This document shows, in pieces, positions 23,696 through 36,815 of a stretch of DNA of 64,000 bases (position 1 is its first letter; each line of letters starts with the position of its first letter). The stretch lies in NCBI GenBank assembly GCA_032622095.1, contig CP136066.1, positions 204,870,978 to 204,934,977 of the forward strand, given 5' to 3'. The stretch is from Siphonodentalium dalli (lineage: Eukaryota; Mollusca; Scaphopoda; Gadilida; Siphonodentaliidae). The notes under the pieces are model-generated. The model did not search any database and was not told the DNA's origin. It saw only the letters and a program-made list of their open reading frames with translations. The position numbers and the translations under genes were made by a program.

Positions 23696-23912
23696 CTGAC
23701 AAGCCATACTAGTATTTCCGACTAAATCTTGAAAAATTTCCCATTATAATGCTGCTGTGGTTATATACAGTAATGCCCTAAGTAATCGACTTAGAGATTT
23801 TCCGATGAATGGCAACAAGCCATATTTCCCGACTAAATCCTGAAAAGTTACCCATAATTCTGCTGTAGTTAAAGAGTCGATTACTTAGGGCATTACTGTA
23901 CTGGTCATTACT
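23696..23912. mobile_element. ACAGTAATGC palindromes, one and a half copies
   Basis: 23765-23912 has both ends (tacagtaatgccctaagtaa / cttagggcattactgta) but a shortened left arm. 23696-23764 is a second, more diverged right-arm fragment. Confidence 0.75.
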
Positions 23913-24139
23913 GTACGGTAAATGAATAAACTGACCTTCTCTTGGTGGCATTTGTATGCATGTTCCTGCTCTTTCCTGGATAGCCTATTATTGGCCTGTA
24001 TTCCACCTCCTTTTGGCATGTTTGTTTTTTAATCTGGAACATTAATGGACATTAAATTTGAATCCACAATATTTACATCTTTAAGAATATTTTCATCTTT
24101 AAGAGTGATATGTGCTCATATCAGGCCTGAAAATATGGT

Positions 24140-24292
24140 GCCGGACATTTACAGAATGAGGTGCCAAGAGTGCTACCCCGTGGGCTAGCATCACCAAACT
24201 CATCCTCTGGGGAGAAGATGAATTTGGTGACACTAGGGGAGCGTCACTAAATTCACCATCTGGGGACATCATACTGCAAATATATAACATGT
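24140..24292. mobile_element. Degenerate CAAGCCTTG-family MITE
   Basis: Contains tttacagaatgaggtgccaa, gctagcatcaccaaactcat and cactaaattcaccatctggg, with several deletions; ends not recognisable. 24293-25510 is AT-rich single-copy-looking DNA with a G run at 24897-24915. Confidence 0.65.
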
Positions 24293-25513
24293 ATAATATG
24301 TTGATGCCTGATTGGTACCTATTGGAGTAAATCAATTTCTGAATTTTAATTTCTACTTTCTGAATTACAAACTTCATATCATGCACAGTTCTATTTGAAT
24401 TTGAAAACAAGATGCAAGACAGGCGCTTAGTTAGCTATATGTATTTTAATATCTGTGATTAATTAGGTTTCACAAAAAGAGAAATTGCATTAGTTTCAAT
24501 AATTAACACCTCATACTCAGTAGTTAACAGTACGTACATGTACCTCATACTACATGTAATACTAGTACATTCTGTTTGGGGGAATATCTAAATACTAACC
24601 CAGATAATTGTTCACATAGCATTCATTTTCATAAGAGCATCATGATAATTATAACAAGTTCCGAATTCAAATCGAGTTGAGCTCCAAAATACATATAATA
24701 CTATTTGCTTTTGAATTTTCCCCGGTATCGAAATAGGTCGATTAATATCTGAACTACTAGTACCATTCTACGAGCATTCTGTAACACAAAGAGATGCATT
24801 GAAGTAATGATACGGTAGTTGCCTGTCAATTTACTGAGCCACATTTTCTTGAAATATTACAAAATAAAGTTCTAACTGTTTTTTATACCAGTATCAGGGG
24901 GGAGGGGGGGGGGGGTAATAAAAAATTTGCAAGAAGGTATGCCAAGGTGGGTGGGTGGCCCGAGGGCCAAAAAAACACATTTTTTATAACCTCATGCAAT
25001 TTTTTTACTAAAGACCTTTTATGCCCATATTTGGCAATCGTAACAGTTTAAAACATATTATAAGAATTTAAAACTACAAAAACACCATATTCATGTTACT
25101 GGGACCTCATATGGGCATTAGTGGAGATGACATTACTTAACCATGTTACATATGCATATCCAAAAAAAAAACACTTGAATGTGAAGTAAAATTTTTATTA
25201 AGAATAAGACAAGGGCTAAGAAATCTTCTCTTGGTTCTCATAGGGCTAAACAAATAATATGTTAGGAAATGACCATTTATTTCACCCCTGTACAATTATT
25301 TAATTTTGAGGAAATCCCCCCTCCTATACTATCATTCCCCCATATGTTTATTTGGTTTCCAAGGGTACTGTATCTAATACATCTTCATCAAGTAAATGTG
25401 ATATATCATACATATAATTTTTATTTTCAACATCTCTGCGAAAATAAAAAATGTATTTTTTTGACAAATTACAGACGGTAATTATATGCAATTAGGCCAA
25501 AGATAATTATATG

Positions 25514-25692
25514 TCTGGTTTGGGTTACAAGCCGAAAAAATAGGGGTCCGTAGGTGGGCTTTAAATGTTTGAGTTTTTTTGTGTTTTATGAAATGTTTGG
25601 AGAAAAGATAAAATAGATTTTCTTGAAAACCATGAAAAAACTATTGGGTAGGGGGTTTAAAATAGGGTCGTTAGGGAAACCCAAACCGTAAA
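25514..25692. repeat. Short inverted-end element
   Basis: ctggtttgggttacaagccg and cgttagggaaacccaaacc form imperfect inverted ends around a T-rich body. 25693-26300 holds nothing recognisable. Confidence 0.4.
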
Positions 25693-26305
25693 AAAAAAAA
25701 ACTTTGGCCCTATCAACAATATATGACCCAGGGATGTCACGGTGTCAAGAGGTTAAAGATGTACATGTACATGTATAGCTTCATGCAACTAGAATCCACT
25801 ACCAACTACCCGGTATACATGGGGAATGTACCATACTTATTTCAGTGTACCGTCTCTTGTGTCAAATACTTTGCACTTTTGATTCAGGTATCACAGATTT
25901 TATAAATATAGGCAATATATCCAAATTTATAAATTTTTATTAAGAAAATTCTTTTCATCCAAAAAACAAACATATTAACCTGTATTAACTACATATAACT
26001 CTTTTAACTTATCATGTTCTTCATATATGGTATGTTCTGCTTCATGTCTTTCAGGCCTACACTTTTTAATGGCAAAAATGTGTAATCCCTGCAGAGTGAG
26101 TCATGATTCATGGCTCCCACCCCACCCCAAATCCCATCCCTCTAAATATGGATTAAGCTTTAGAAAGTAATTAATTTAATTGCAGTTTCTACATGTACAT
26201 AAAGCCAGCTTATAATAACATTTGTATGTGTCCAACTCAAAGAGTTGAAGACCTTCACGTGAGTAACATTTGGTCGTCTCTATAAAAATGCCACTTGAGC
26301 TTGAA

Positions 26306-26640
26306 GATTATGAAAATTGAAACTTTCAATGAAACTGAAAGGGAAAAAAGGCACATCTCTTGAAAAGGGTGTTGTTAGCAGAATCAAATTAATAACCATA
26401 TTAACTAGTATTACTCACACTGTGTTCTCAAAATGTAAAGTATTCCACAGAAGACATGGATATAATATAATCCTGAACTTAGAATCGAAACGCCGTCAGC
26501 AATCAGTTAGCATTATAGCAGTCATATTTACAAAGTGTGGCGACACGAGTTGCTTGCCAGCTGATTCCATGACGACCATTAAACAAATTGATACATTCGA
26601 GTGCACTTCCAAATGAAACTGAAAGTTTCAATGAAAATAT
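26306..26640. repeat. Inverted-repeat pair around 26308-26638
   Basis: attgaaactttcaatgaaac and gaaactgaaagtttcaatga are inverted about 280 bp apart. The 99-residue plus frame between them (26317-26616) resembles nothing I know and lies inside the pair, so I treat the region as a probable small element and not a gene. Confidence 0.4.
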
Positions 26641-27157
26641 AGAAATATGCTGCGGGGTCATGGTGCAAATATATAGACATGTAAAATATAATTAATCAGA
26701 TATATGAACGGGATATTCTAGGGTTTCTTTAGGGATGAAATCGACAAGAAAAGTCTGACAGGTGCGCGCGAGATCTTCTTTTTGAAATCACAAAAGGTGC
26801 ATTTTCCGGAAATGATGCACGAAATATGGTGACTTAAAGTTGTTAACTTCTGGAAATGTTTCCTTTTAAATTTCACACTTATCGACTTGTAAGTGACCAG
26901 GGCTACTGTTAAAATGTGAAGATGCAATTTTACTAAGCATATAGCTACTTATTTAAGTTATTTTTTATATTTTTTTACCCCACAAAGTCAAAGTTTGTGA
27001 AAAACTGCGAAAGAAGTGAACAGTTTGTCACTTTTGAGTTTGACAAACTAACATCGTCACTTTGACTTCACCGACCAACTGGCAACATATGGTCTACATA
27101 ATTGAGTCTCTAATGGAGATTAAGTCATATATAGTTGATAATCAACGTCCAGTTCAC

Positions 27158-27430
27158 TTTTTAGCTCACCTGAGACAAAGTCTCCGGTGGAGCTATATAG
27201 TCATCACTCATCGTCCGTCGTCTGTCTGTCCGTCCGTCAAGAATCATCTTCTCCGCCAAAACTGTAAGACGGAATGGGTTCATATTTGGTGTGGTTCCCT
27301 AGGTGAATCACATTCAGATTTGTTCAAATGAGGTCATCAGGTCAATTAGTTGAGAAAGCAGGGCCACAACTCTATTCCTTCATAGTAATTCTTAGAACGA
27401 CTTCTTTTCCAGAACTATAAGTAGCGATGG
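27158..27430. repeat. Interspersed 'agctcacctg ... tccgtccgtc' repeat
   Basis: tagctcacctgagacaaagt, tcatcgtccgtcgtctgtct, gggttcatatttggtgtggt, gattcagatttgttcaaatgagg in canonical order. Diverged pieces of the same family occur at 33950-34150, 35560-35918 with 37659-37930, 48590-48960 and 54560-54660. This style is very common in bivalve introns (general knowledge). 27431-28585 holds no recognisable feature. Confidence 0.65.
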
Positions 27431-28587
27431 GAAGCCAACGACGTAATTACGTTTCCCCATTCTGCACAATGCTAAATTATCAAACTTTACCTCACCAGTA
27501 TATCAAGTTAAACATGCCAAATGTCATTATTTTTCAGCTTATTGTGTTCATGGGTTATAGGATTATCATTTTATGTTGCAAAGGTTTATTTTTAATACAA
27601 GTGCTAAATATGAGAACGCATGGAATACAGCGGTCAAGGTGACTTTCTTGTTTACGTATGCCCGCCGCCATTTTGAATTTTAAGATCTCGAAGGCTCTCT
27701 TTGCGGCTTATTGGCTGGTTGTGAGAGTGACCTACCAATGAAATCATGTGGAAATAAAAAATTTGCATAATCTTGAATAGTTGGCCTGTCGTGTCAAGCT
27801 CGAAAAAATATGTTTTGATGCAAATTATTCTAGTTTGATCGCTGTAAAGTAGCAAGAACGTTGCCTATTTTCGTGCAAATTTCACTATGCGCGCTGATTA
27901 AGAGGTCATAAAACACCCTAACGAAGCCAAACGAAGATAATTTCTTTCATAAACATAATCCTTAGATCGTTATCTTCAAGAATATATTGGCATTTAGCGC
28001 GCGCTCTGGAGCGCTTTTTGTATTTTTGGCCTCAATGTAGGATCGCGCATTCGCGTTTTGTCAACAAATCCATGTGTTGCGCTGTTGACGTCATCAAAAA
28101 TACGCAGCATTCTCCATGAGTTCCATCTCACATTCAAAAAGCATACTCTAGACTACAATAATAATAAATTGGCATCTGATATTTAATTTCAAGTACCCAA
28201 TCTTGATTTAATATTTTGATTTGTTTATTTTTGTTGTTGTCTGAAAGTTGATACTGAGTGATAGATGAAACCCACTAACCCAGTGGAGGAGTTGTGTGGA
28301 ATTTACTGGAAAGGAAGTTTTGGCACTGTGGCATTATAATGCCACTGCCACAGGTTCAAGAAGTATTTGGCCCAAGTTTCTGGGTGAATTGAAACTATTT
28401 AGTCTTAGATGTTTTATTCCCATTTCAATATAAATTATTCTTTCATCAAATTCATTGTTTTAATTAACTTTTATACTGGTTTACTACATGTATCTGATAA
28501 TGGTACGCAGGGGTGCAACGATCGATGGGGAGGGGGTGTAATGTTATACAGTGAACATTGTCGGGGGTCTCACTAAGTCTAACGCTG

Positions 28588-29006
28588 AATAGGTCATTGT
28601 CACATGGTTTCTGTCAAAAAGACACCCATGCAGGACCCCCCCAAACTGTCAAAAAGACACCCAGAACCCCCCAAACTGTCAAAAAGACACCCAGGATATT
28701 GTTTGTATACCAACAATGGCGGCTTTAAAAAAAATTTAGTGTGTGCCAAAGTAGACTTCGGGTCCAATTGGACTATAATCAAGGATACGGAACTGCGCTG
28801 GCAGTCAGACTCAAACTTTGTCAAAGCCCATTTAAATTCCGTTGATATTTCACTCCGACCACAAACAAATAATTATCATAATATTAATAACAGACGACTA
28901 AACTATATTCCTGTTGTTTGGTGAGACTTTGATATCCTGGGCGTCCCTTTAACAGTCCCAGAGATCCCGGGCATCCCCCCGCCAGAAACCATGCGACAAT
29001 GACCTT
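28588..29006. mobile_element. Inverted-end element with a short internal tandem repeat
   Basis: aggtcattgtcacatggttt (28592) and gaaaccatgcgacaatgacct (28987) are inverted ends. Inside, caaactgtcaaaaagacacc is repeated near 28613-28695. The 106-residue plus frame lies within it and is unrecognised. 29007-30140 shows only an imperfect hairpin, agcaatcactg / cagtgattgct (29605-29668). Confidence 0.6.
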
Positions 29007-30714
29007 TTAGGTGTCCTCAGGGTTCGGTAAACGGCCCCATTCCCAATGGGAAAAAGGCACCTTTATTCCCAATTTACAACCACCAAATTCCCAATTGCAG
29101 GCAGATATATAATATCATCGGGTTTATTGAATAATTATCAATTTTTTCTGAGTTTTGTTGACTCAGTCGATCGATAAACGGCTGAAAACCCGTAGTAAAT
29201 CAGCGACATCGGGAAATGGCGACCTAACTGTTAGGTTAACATGTGAATTACCTCCCCTCTACCAGTCAGCGCATTTATGAAAGAGGGATGATAACTCTAA
29301 ATAAATTGCCGATTTAAAACACGTGTACAGTAAATACAAGTAAATATAAGTTTATCATGTCACATGTCCTTGCAAAGTCTTAGTGTCCCCATTAAGTAGT
29401 ATTTAACATGTGTACACAGCAAGGACTTGCATAAAGTTTAAAACAACTTGTCAATTTAATTCACTCCGAACTGTATTCAGTAAACTAATTGCATAGGTGA
29501 TGTAAAAACAGCAATTCACAATGACACCGCCGCGGCGCTGCCTTGATGAACATGAAAGATGCCGCCGACGTTATTCACACTTTCCCTGAACATCGTGATT
29601 TATAGCAATCACTGGGTCGCAGCGAGGGACCCTGGGCAGTGGGCTGGCTGCCACTCAGTGATTGCTAATCATGTTGTTTACATTGTTGTCATGTGAGAGT
29701 GCAGTGAAGTGAAAAGAACTCACGCATGTTTTTTTAAAATATGTCTTCGATGAGCGGTAATCACCCGTGTTGGTTACCATAGTCTCATTGTCTCTTCAAT
29801 ATTGTAGTACCGTACTGGTAGCTCAATATGGGAATGATAACACGGACACATTGATTTGGTATTAATTATTTTATTTTATTTATTGAATTACAACTAGATA
29901 CCTACCGGTATCCATCTTTGGGTGTTTCATTACCGTTTTTCCGTCAAAGTTTGGTGGATGACTTGAATCCTTCCGTTGTTATCTGTGAATTTTCAACTTA
30001 CCTGAGGCTGAGGAATGGACCTCAATGGGCTGGGATTTTACTCCATCTTTGAGTTACCTGTGTTTGAGTCGCGTTATACACCGAAAATTACGGTATTAGT
30101 ACTATTTACTTGTGTGTAACAGTGATTAATTGAATTTTTCTAAAACATGGGGACATGACAATCTGCGGGATGGGATGGGATATGGGACAAAACGACAATC
30201 TGCGGGACAGAATTTCAAATTGCGTGGGACGGCCGATATCTCGAGGAATACAGGGCGTAGGGGGCTCATTTTGATGTCTAACGAAAGGCCCACATTCGCC
30301 CTATCCACACATATTAACCCCACCACTGACCGGACACCAGAAGTTGCTTTATTTGATCGACAATTGACCTAACATGGGGTGGAATTTGGAATAGAATGAC
30401 AATCTGCGGGACAGGATTTTCAAATTGCGTGGGACGGCCGATATCTCGAGGAATACAGCGCATAGAGGGCTACTATTGGTGTCTAACGAAAGGTCCACAT
30501 TCGCTCTATCCACACATATTAACCCCGCCACTGACCGGACACCGGAAGTTACATTATTCGGTCGACAACTGACCTAACATAAAATGCCACAAACACGAAA
30601 AACTGCGTTCGACATATTAATGTTTAGAATTTAGATTTCTCGATGAATACACTAGCAAACAACAAGTTTTATGTATCAAATAACGCAGTGGAATACTGTG
30701 CATTCGTTTTTAGC

Positions 30715-31071
30715 TACCGCTATTCTCAAAGTAATTGACCAGAAAAACGGGGTGATACCCCGGTCATGACTGCGGTGATACCGGTAATAAACGGTAGCGG
30801 TATCGAGACGGTCATGGCGTGGAGTTACGGTATTGGGCGATAACGATACCGTGGTCTTTTAGCGGGCACCGCATTAATTTTGTTGAATACCGCAGTGATT
30901 TTCATGGAACTCTTTTAGGGGAAGTATTTACTCACACATACTTGTTCGCGTTAACAAGCGGTATCAGTACCGTGGTATTGGAGGATACCGCGGCATAGTA
31001 CCGCCATATTAACGGGGTGACACCACGTTATTGGTGGTCAATTACTTTAAGTATAGCGGTACAATATGGCT
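30715..31071. mobile_element. TA-flanked MITE inserted in the left foldback arm
   Basis: The element at 30717-31069 has ends CCGCTATTCTCAAAGTAATT / ACTTTAAGTATAGCGG and TA at 30715-30716 and 31070-31071. The right arm has the empty site (catattgtagctaaaaacg, TA at 33282-33283). A TA duplication points to the Tc1/mariner superfamily. The interior is full of accg / cggt strings. Confidence 0.9.
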
Positions 31072-31479
31072 GTTTTAGTGCGAATATTGTAATGGCGAAC
31101 ACGCAAACACGCTCCGATAAAACAGCTAAAAATAGACTCGATGTTTACAATTACAGGATCGATTTCAGCCGGTATATTCAATATAATAGGGCGTATAGTA
31201 TATCAAAATGTAGAATTAGACACAGGGAATGTATTTTTTTCCAAATGGGTCCAACAGGCGGTGAAATTGTTGCAGAAATTCGCTCCAAGATATTCGCACT
31301 TATTTTTATTTCAGTTGTGACTAAAAGCCCAGATGCCGGAGCCCAGCGACTAAAAGCCAAGTTACAAAATAGATCAACTGGTTTGAACGAATGAATATGT
31401 CAATGGTAAGACTATTCAAAAGAATATTCAAATCAAATAGTGTTTATAGACTTAAAAACTTATGTGTCCGCCATTCATA

Positions 31480-32876
31480 TGCGGTGGAGGTTCTCATATT
31501 ATCTGCAAGTCATACGCGGGGGAGGTTCTCATATGAACATATTATCTGCCGGTCATACGCGGTGGAGGTTCATATTATCCACCGGTCATACGCGAGGGAG
31601 GTTCTCATATTATGCTCCGGTCATACGTTGGGGAGGTTCTCATATGAACATATTATCCGCCGATCATATCCTCCCTCGCGTATGACCGGTGGATAATATG
31701 AGAACCTCCCTCGCATATGACAGGCGTATAATATGTTCATATGAGAACCTCCACCGCGTATGACCGGCGGATAATATGTTCATATGAGAACCTCCCCTAT
31801 GTATGACCGGTGGATAATATGAACCCCCACCGCGTATGACCGGCTGATAATATGTTCATTTCAGAACCTCCCCCACCTATGACCGAACGATAATATGAGA
31901 ACTTCCCTCGCGTATGACCGGCGGATAATATGAACCTCAACCGCGTATGACCGGCGGATAATATGTTCATATGAGAACCTCCACCGCGTATGACCGGTGG
32001 ATAATATGAACCTCCACCACGTATGACCGGCGAATAATATGTTCATATCAGAACCTCCCACACGTATGACCGGAGGATAATATGAGAACCTCCCTCGTGT
32101 ATGACCGGCGGATAATATGAACCTCCACCGCGTATGACAGGCAGATAATATGTTCATATGAGAACCTCCCCTACGTATGACCAGAGGATAATATGAGAAC
32201 CTCCCTCGCGTATGACCGGTGGATAATATGAGAACCTCCCTCGCGTATGACCGGCGGATAATATGTTCATATGAGAACCTCCAACGTGTATGACCGGCGG
32301 ATAATAATTGTTCATATGAGAACCTCCCCTACGAATGACCGGTGGATAATATGAACCTCCCTCGCGTATGACCGGCGGATAATATGTTCATATGAGAACC
32401 TCCACCGCATATGACCGGCGGATAATATGTTCATATGAGAACCTCCACCGCGTATGACCGGTGGATAATATGAACCTCCACCGCGTATGACCGGCAGATA
32501 ATATGTTCATATGAAAACCTCCCCTACGTATGACCGGAGGATAATATGAGAACCTCCCTCGCGTATGACCGGCGGATAATATGTTCATATGAGAACCTCC
32601 CCAACGTATGACCGGAGGATAATATGAGAACATCCCTCGCATATGACCGGTGGATAATATGAACCTCCACCGTGTATGACCGGCAGATAATATGTTCATA
32701 TCAGAACCTCCCCCGCGTATGACTGGAGGATAATATGAGAACTTCCCTCGCGTATGACCGACGGATAATATGAACCTCCACCGTGTATGACCGGCAGATA
32801 ATATGTTCATATGAGAACCTCCCCCACGTATGACTGGCAGATAATATGAGAACTTCCACCGCATATGAATGGCGGA
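31480..32876. repeat. Minisatellite core of the foldback element, orientation switch near 31675
   Basis: Units of 33, 35 and 43 bp contain gtatgaccggcggataatat, g(ttcatat)ga and gaacctcc(a/c)c(c/t)cgc. 31480-31670 is in the opposite orientation to 31680-32876, so the two sides of the palindrome have very unequal copy numbers (about 5 against about 30). The long minus-strand frames here are repeats only. Confidence 0.9.
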
Positions 32877-33949
32877 CACATAAGTTTTTAAGTCTATAAA
32901 CACTATTTGATTTGAATATTCTTTTGAATAGTCTTACCATTGACATATTCATTCGTTCAAACCAGTTGATCTATTTTGTAACTTGGCTTTTAGTCGCTGG
33001 GCTCCGGCATCTGGGCTTTTAGTCACTACTGAAATAAAAATAAGTGCGAATATCTTGGAGCGAATTTCTGCAACAATTTCACCGCCTGTTGGACCCATTT
33101 GGAACAAAATACATTCCCTGTGTCTAATTCTACATTTTGATATACTATATGCCCTATTATATTGAATATACCGGCTGAAATCGATCCTGTAATTGTAAAC
33201 ATCGAGTCTATTTTTAGCTGTTTTATCGGAGCGTGTTTGCGTGTTCGCCATTACAATATTCGCACTAAAACAGCCATATTGTAGCTAAAAACGAATGCAC
33301 AGTATTCCACTGCGTTATTTGATACCTAAAACTTGTTGTTTGCTAGTGTATTCATCGAGAAATCTAAATTCTAAACATTAATGTCGAACACAGTTTTTCG
33401 TGTTTGTGGCATTTTATGTTAGGTCAGTTGTCGACCGAATAATGTAACTTCCGGTGTCCGGTCAGTGGCGTGTTTAATATGTGTGGATAGGGCGAATGTG
33501 GACCTTTCGTTAGACACCAAAAGTAGCCCTCTACGCGCTGTATTCCTCGAGATATCGGCCGTCCCACGCAATTTGAAAATCCTGTCCCGCAGATTGTCAT
33601 TCTATCCCAAATTCCACCCCATGTTATGTCAATTGTCGATCAAATAATGCAACTTCTGGTGTCCGGTCAGTGGTGGGGTTAATATGTGTGGATAGGGCGA
33701 ATGTGGGCCTTTCGTTAGACATCAAAATGAGCCCCCTACGTCCTGTATTCCTCGAGATATCGGCCGTCCCACGCAATTTGAAATTCTGTCCCGCAGATTG
33801 TCGTTTTGTCCCATATCCCATCCCATCCCGCAGATTGTCATGTCCCAAAACATGGAAAATTCCCAATTTTGGTCTGTAAAGACCCATTTTTCCCAATTCG
33901 AACGGACCCGTACCCATTCCCAAAATAGGCAGAAAAATCCCTGAGGTTG

Positions 33950-34150
33950 ATTAGTTGAGAAACCAGGGCCATAACTCTTTCCCTCCATAGTAATTCTTTT
34001 AAACATCTTCTTCTCAAATACCATCAGGCCAAATGGGTTCATATTTGGTATGAAGGATCCTTGGGTGACTGGGGTTCAGATTTGTTCAAATGAGGTCATT
34101 GGGTCAAATGTGGATGGGGCCAGGGACATAACTCAAAAACAAAATTCAGA
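33950..34150. repeat. Interspersed 'gttcatatttggta' repeat fragment
   Basis: aaccagggccataactcttt, gggttcatatttggtatgaa, ttcagatttgttcaaatgagg in family order. 34151-34580 shows an AT microsatellite at 34268-34285 and nothing else. Confidence 0.6.
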
Positions 34151-34587
34151 TTCAACTCTTTAACCAAAAAAGAAAAGAAAAGAAATTATATATTAAAAAA
34201 TAAAAGAATATTTAAAAAAAACGTGGAATTGTTTTTTTTAGTAAAATAATTTTAACTCCATGGTCAATTATATATATATATATATATTGTTTAACATTTT
34301 TTGAAAATTGAAAAACTAATGCCATTACATTTCTGAAGGTTGTGCCCCCTGGCCCTTCACTCAAGTTCACTGCTTCTTCCACCCGGGCCTGATCCCAAAA
34401 ATAAAATTTACTCAAATTCTTGACAGAGAATCATTAATAAGAAGCATTTACTTTGGCTATAACTGTATGCTGGGTATGCCTACACAATAATGTCAAGTGA
34501 AATCTGACATTTTTATAAACATTCCCTGGAGATCTACTTGAAGTCATTAATTCCCAATCTGTCATGTATTGTTCAAATCAGGGCAAA

Positions 34588-35548
34588 TAGCATGCCTGTC
34601 ATTTGCAGAATGAGGTCCCCAGAGTGTGGATTTAGTGATGCTATCCTGCACAGCAGCCTAGCATCACCAAATTCACCCTCTGGAGACCTCATTCTGCTTA
34701 GGCCTCATCTTCTGGGAAGTATCTATAGTATCAAATTAACATTGTTGTTAGTTACATTTCCCTTCTAGGAAGTTTCTATATCCCCTAATTTGCAGAAGAT
34801 AAAATTCATAATTGAGGTGCCCAATGGGTGAACATCACCAACTTCAACTGGGGAACTTCAATCTTATCCTAGTTCTGCCATAGCAGTTGAGGGCCTTAGC
34901 AGAATGAGGTCCCCCAGAGGGTGAATTTAGTGATGCTAGCCCACTGTGCGGAATAGCGTCACTAAATTCACCCTCTGGGGACGTCATTCTGCAAATGACA
35001 GACACACTATCACACTATTTCAAGGCTTGATTGTGTAATACATTGTGTTGCTTGAGGCCAGGCATGCACAATGTAGGAACAGACACGCTTTTAGTGATGC
35101 TATCCCGCACAGCAGGCTAGCATCACCAAATTCACCCTCCGGAGACCTCATTCTGCTTAGGCCTCATCTTCTCGGAAGTATCTATAGTATCAAATAACAT
35201 TGTTGTTAGTTAAATTTCCCTTCTAGGAAGTTTCTATATCCCCTAATTTGCAGAAGATAAAATTCATAATTGAGGTGCCCAATGGGTGAACATCACCAAC
35301 TTCAACTGGGGAACTTCAATCTTATCCTAGGTCTGCCATAGCAGTTGATGGCCTTAGCAGATTGAGGTCCCCAGAGGGTGAATTTAGTGATGCTAGCCCA
35401 CTGCGGGATAGCGTCACTAAATTCACCCTCTGGGGACCTTATTCTGCAAATGACAGACACACTATCACACTATTTCAAGGCTTGATTGTATAATACATTG
35501 TGTTGCTTGAGGCCAGGCACATACAATCTAGGAACAGACACGCTATTT
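34588..35548. mobile_element. hAT-like MITE (long variant), tandemly duplicated with flank
   Basis: gtgatgctatcctgcacagc ... tatttcaaggcttgattgtg, taatacattgtgttgcttga and ggaacagacacgct form a unit seen twice (about 34635-35091 and 35092-35548, period about 457). Because the unit includes flanking non-element DNA, this is a segmental duplication and not a second insertion. Confidence 0.8.
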
Positions 35549-35918
35549 GCAGGCTTACTCCTTTGGTGATAGTGATTCAGATTTGTTCAATCAGGGTCAC
35601 CAGGTCAAGGAGGTGCAAGGCCAGCTACATTACCCTTTCTCTCCATAGTAATTCATGATATGTCTTCTATGCAAGAATCAAATGGCCTATTTTGCTTATA
35701 TTTGGTATGCAATTACCTTGGGTGACAGATTTGTGAAAATGGGATCACAAAGTCAAATAAGGGCAGAGCCAGAGACTTAACTATTTCACTACATAGTGAT
35801 TCTTAAAATATTTTGCAAGAACTAGTTGGCTTATATAGCATGGAATGTTCTTCCTTGACTGCAATTCAGTTTTAAAAAAATGGGGTCACCTGGTCAAATA
35901 GGGGCCAAGCGAAGGACA

Positions 35919-36815
35919 GTTTCCCTCAGGGTTGGCTGATTTAAATCAAGCGATTTAAATCATTGATTTAAATCAAGATTTAAATCAATGATTTTTTTCA
36001 AAAAAATCATTGATTTAAATCAAATTGTTTTAAATGATTGCATAATGTCAAGAACTTGCAATATCTAACAAGGTTTTTTGTTAACTATAACATGATTATG
36101 ATTAAACAATATACAAAATTGGATAATAGATATGAAATTGTGCAGTAATTGTCAACCCTATAGAAACAGGCATACTGCATGGTACCGTGACTACAATCAG
36201 ATTCAGCACTCCTCATTACACTATTAAATTTCCTTTCCTTTTCTGATTGCCATACATGTAAATGCCAACCAAGTAATTCAACCATATACTCTGCCATCTA
36301 AACTACTCTAGTTGTCTAATGTCCATACTTGATACATGTATATGGTGTGATTACATGTACATGTATGTCCTCAAGTCACCAAGGAGGTAAGGTGATTGAA
36401 AATATATTCAGTTCTCAGCTAAAATTGACTAAATTTAGTAGTAATCTTTAAGCACAGGTCTAACTATCCAGATATCACAACATTGCATGGAACTCACATG
36501 GACCTAGTGTATGCACAATTAAAGCACATGGTTGATATATCTGTACTGCCATGATATTTGTGCTTGATACATGTAGTTATACAAAAAATAATAAATAATA
36601 ATAGAATTTTGATTAATCCAGCCTTGGATATAATAAGCAACACCTGTTAGAACCTTTATTTATCAAAGACATTGCACAATTGCATATTTTCATAACAATT
36701 AGAAAAAAAATCAAAAAAATCGATTTAAATCAAATAAATCTGATTTAAATCAAATAAATCGATTTTTTTGATTTATTTAAAAAAAATCAAAAAAATCACC
36801 AACCCTGGTTTCCCT
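35919..36815. mobile_element. hAT-like non-autonomous element (CAGGGTTGG ... CCAACCCTG)
   Basis: The element at 35927-36807 has a perfect 8-bp duplication gtttccct (35919-35926, 36808-36815). Both ends consist of tandem gatttaaatca motifs that can pair with each other. The 70-residue minus frame inside is not recognised. Confidence 0.9.

Larger units (their letters stand above)
30147..33852. mobile_element. ~3.7-kb foldback element with long inverted arms and satellite centre
   Basis: Arms 30147-31500 and 32850-33852 are inverted copies (gggacatgacaatctgcggg at the outside; atatgcggtggaggttct inside). Each arm has a ~204-bp internal direct duplication (gacaatctgcgggacag ... gacctaacat) and a segment that happens to contain an open frame of about 100 residues, seen once on each strand because the arms are inverted. 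I regard that frame as non-coding. The centre is a minisatellite. No transposase is visible. Confidence 0.88.

Noticed and set aside
26317-26616. 99-residue plus frame as a gene
   Set aside because: No known domain and bounded by an inverted-repeat pair; codon pattern not convincing.
31017-31394. 125-residue plus frame and its near-identical minus twin (32949-33251) as a conserved gene
   Set aside because: The two are the same DNA in the two inverted arms of one element, so their likeness is no evidence for selection. No domain, no start context, and the left copy runs in from an inserted MITE.
32388-32903. 171-residue minus frame with repeated GGSHMNILSAGHTRWRF-like units as a repeat protein
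   Set aside because: It is a translation of a 33/35/43-bp minisatellite. Other frames and the other strand are equally open, and unit length varies.
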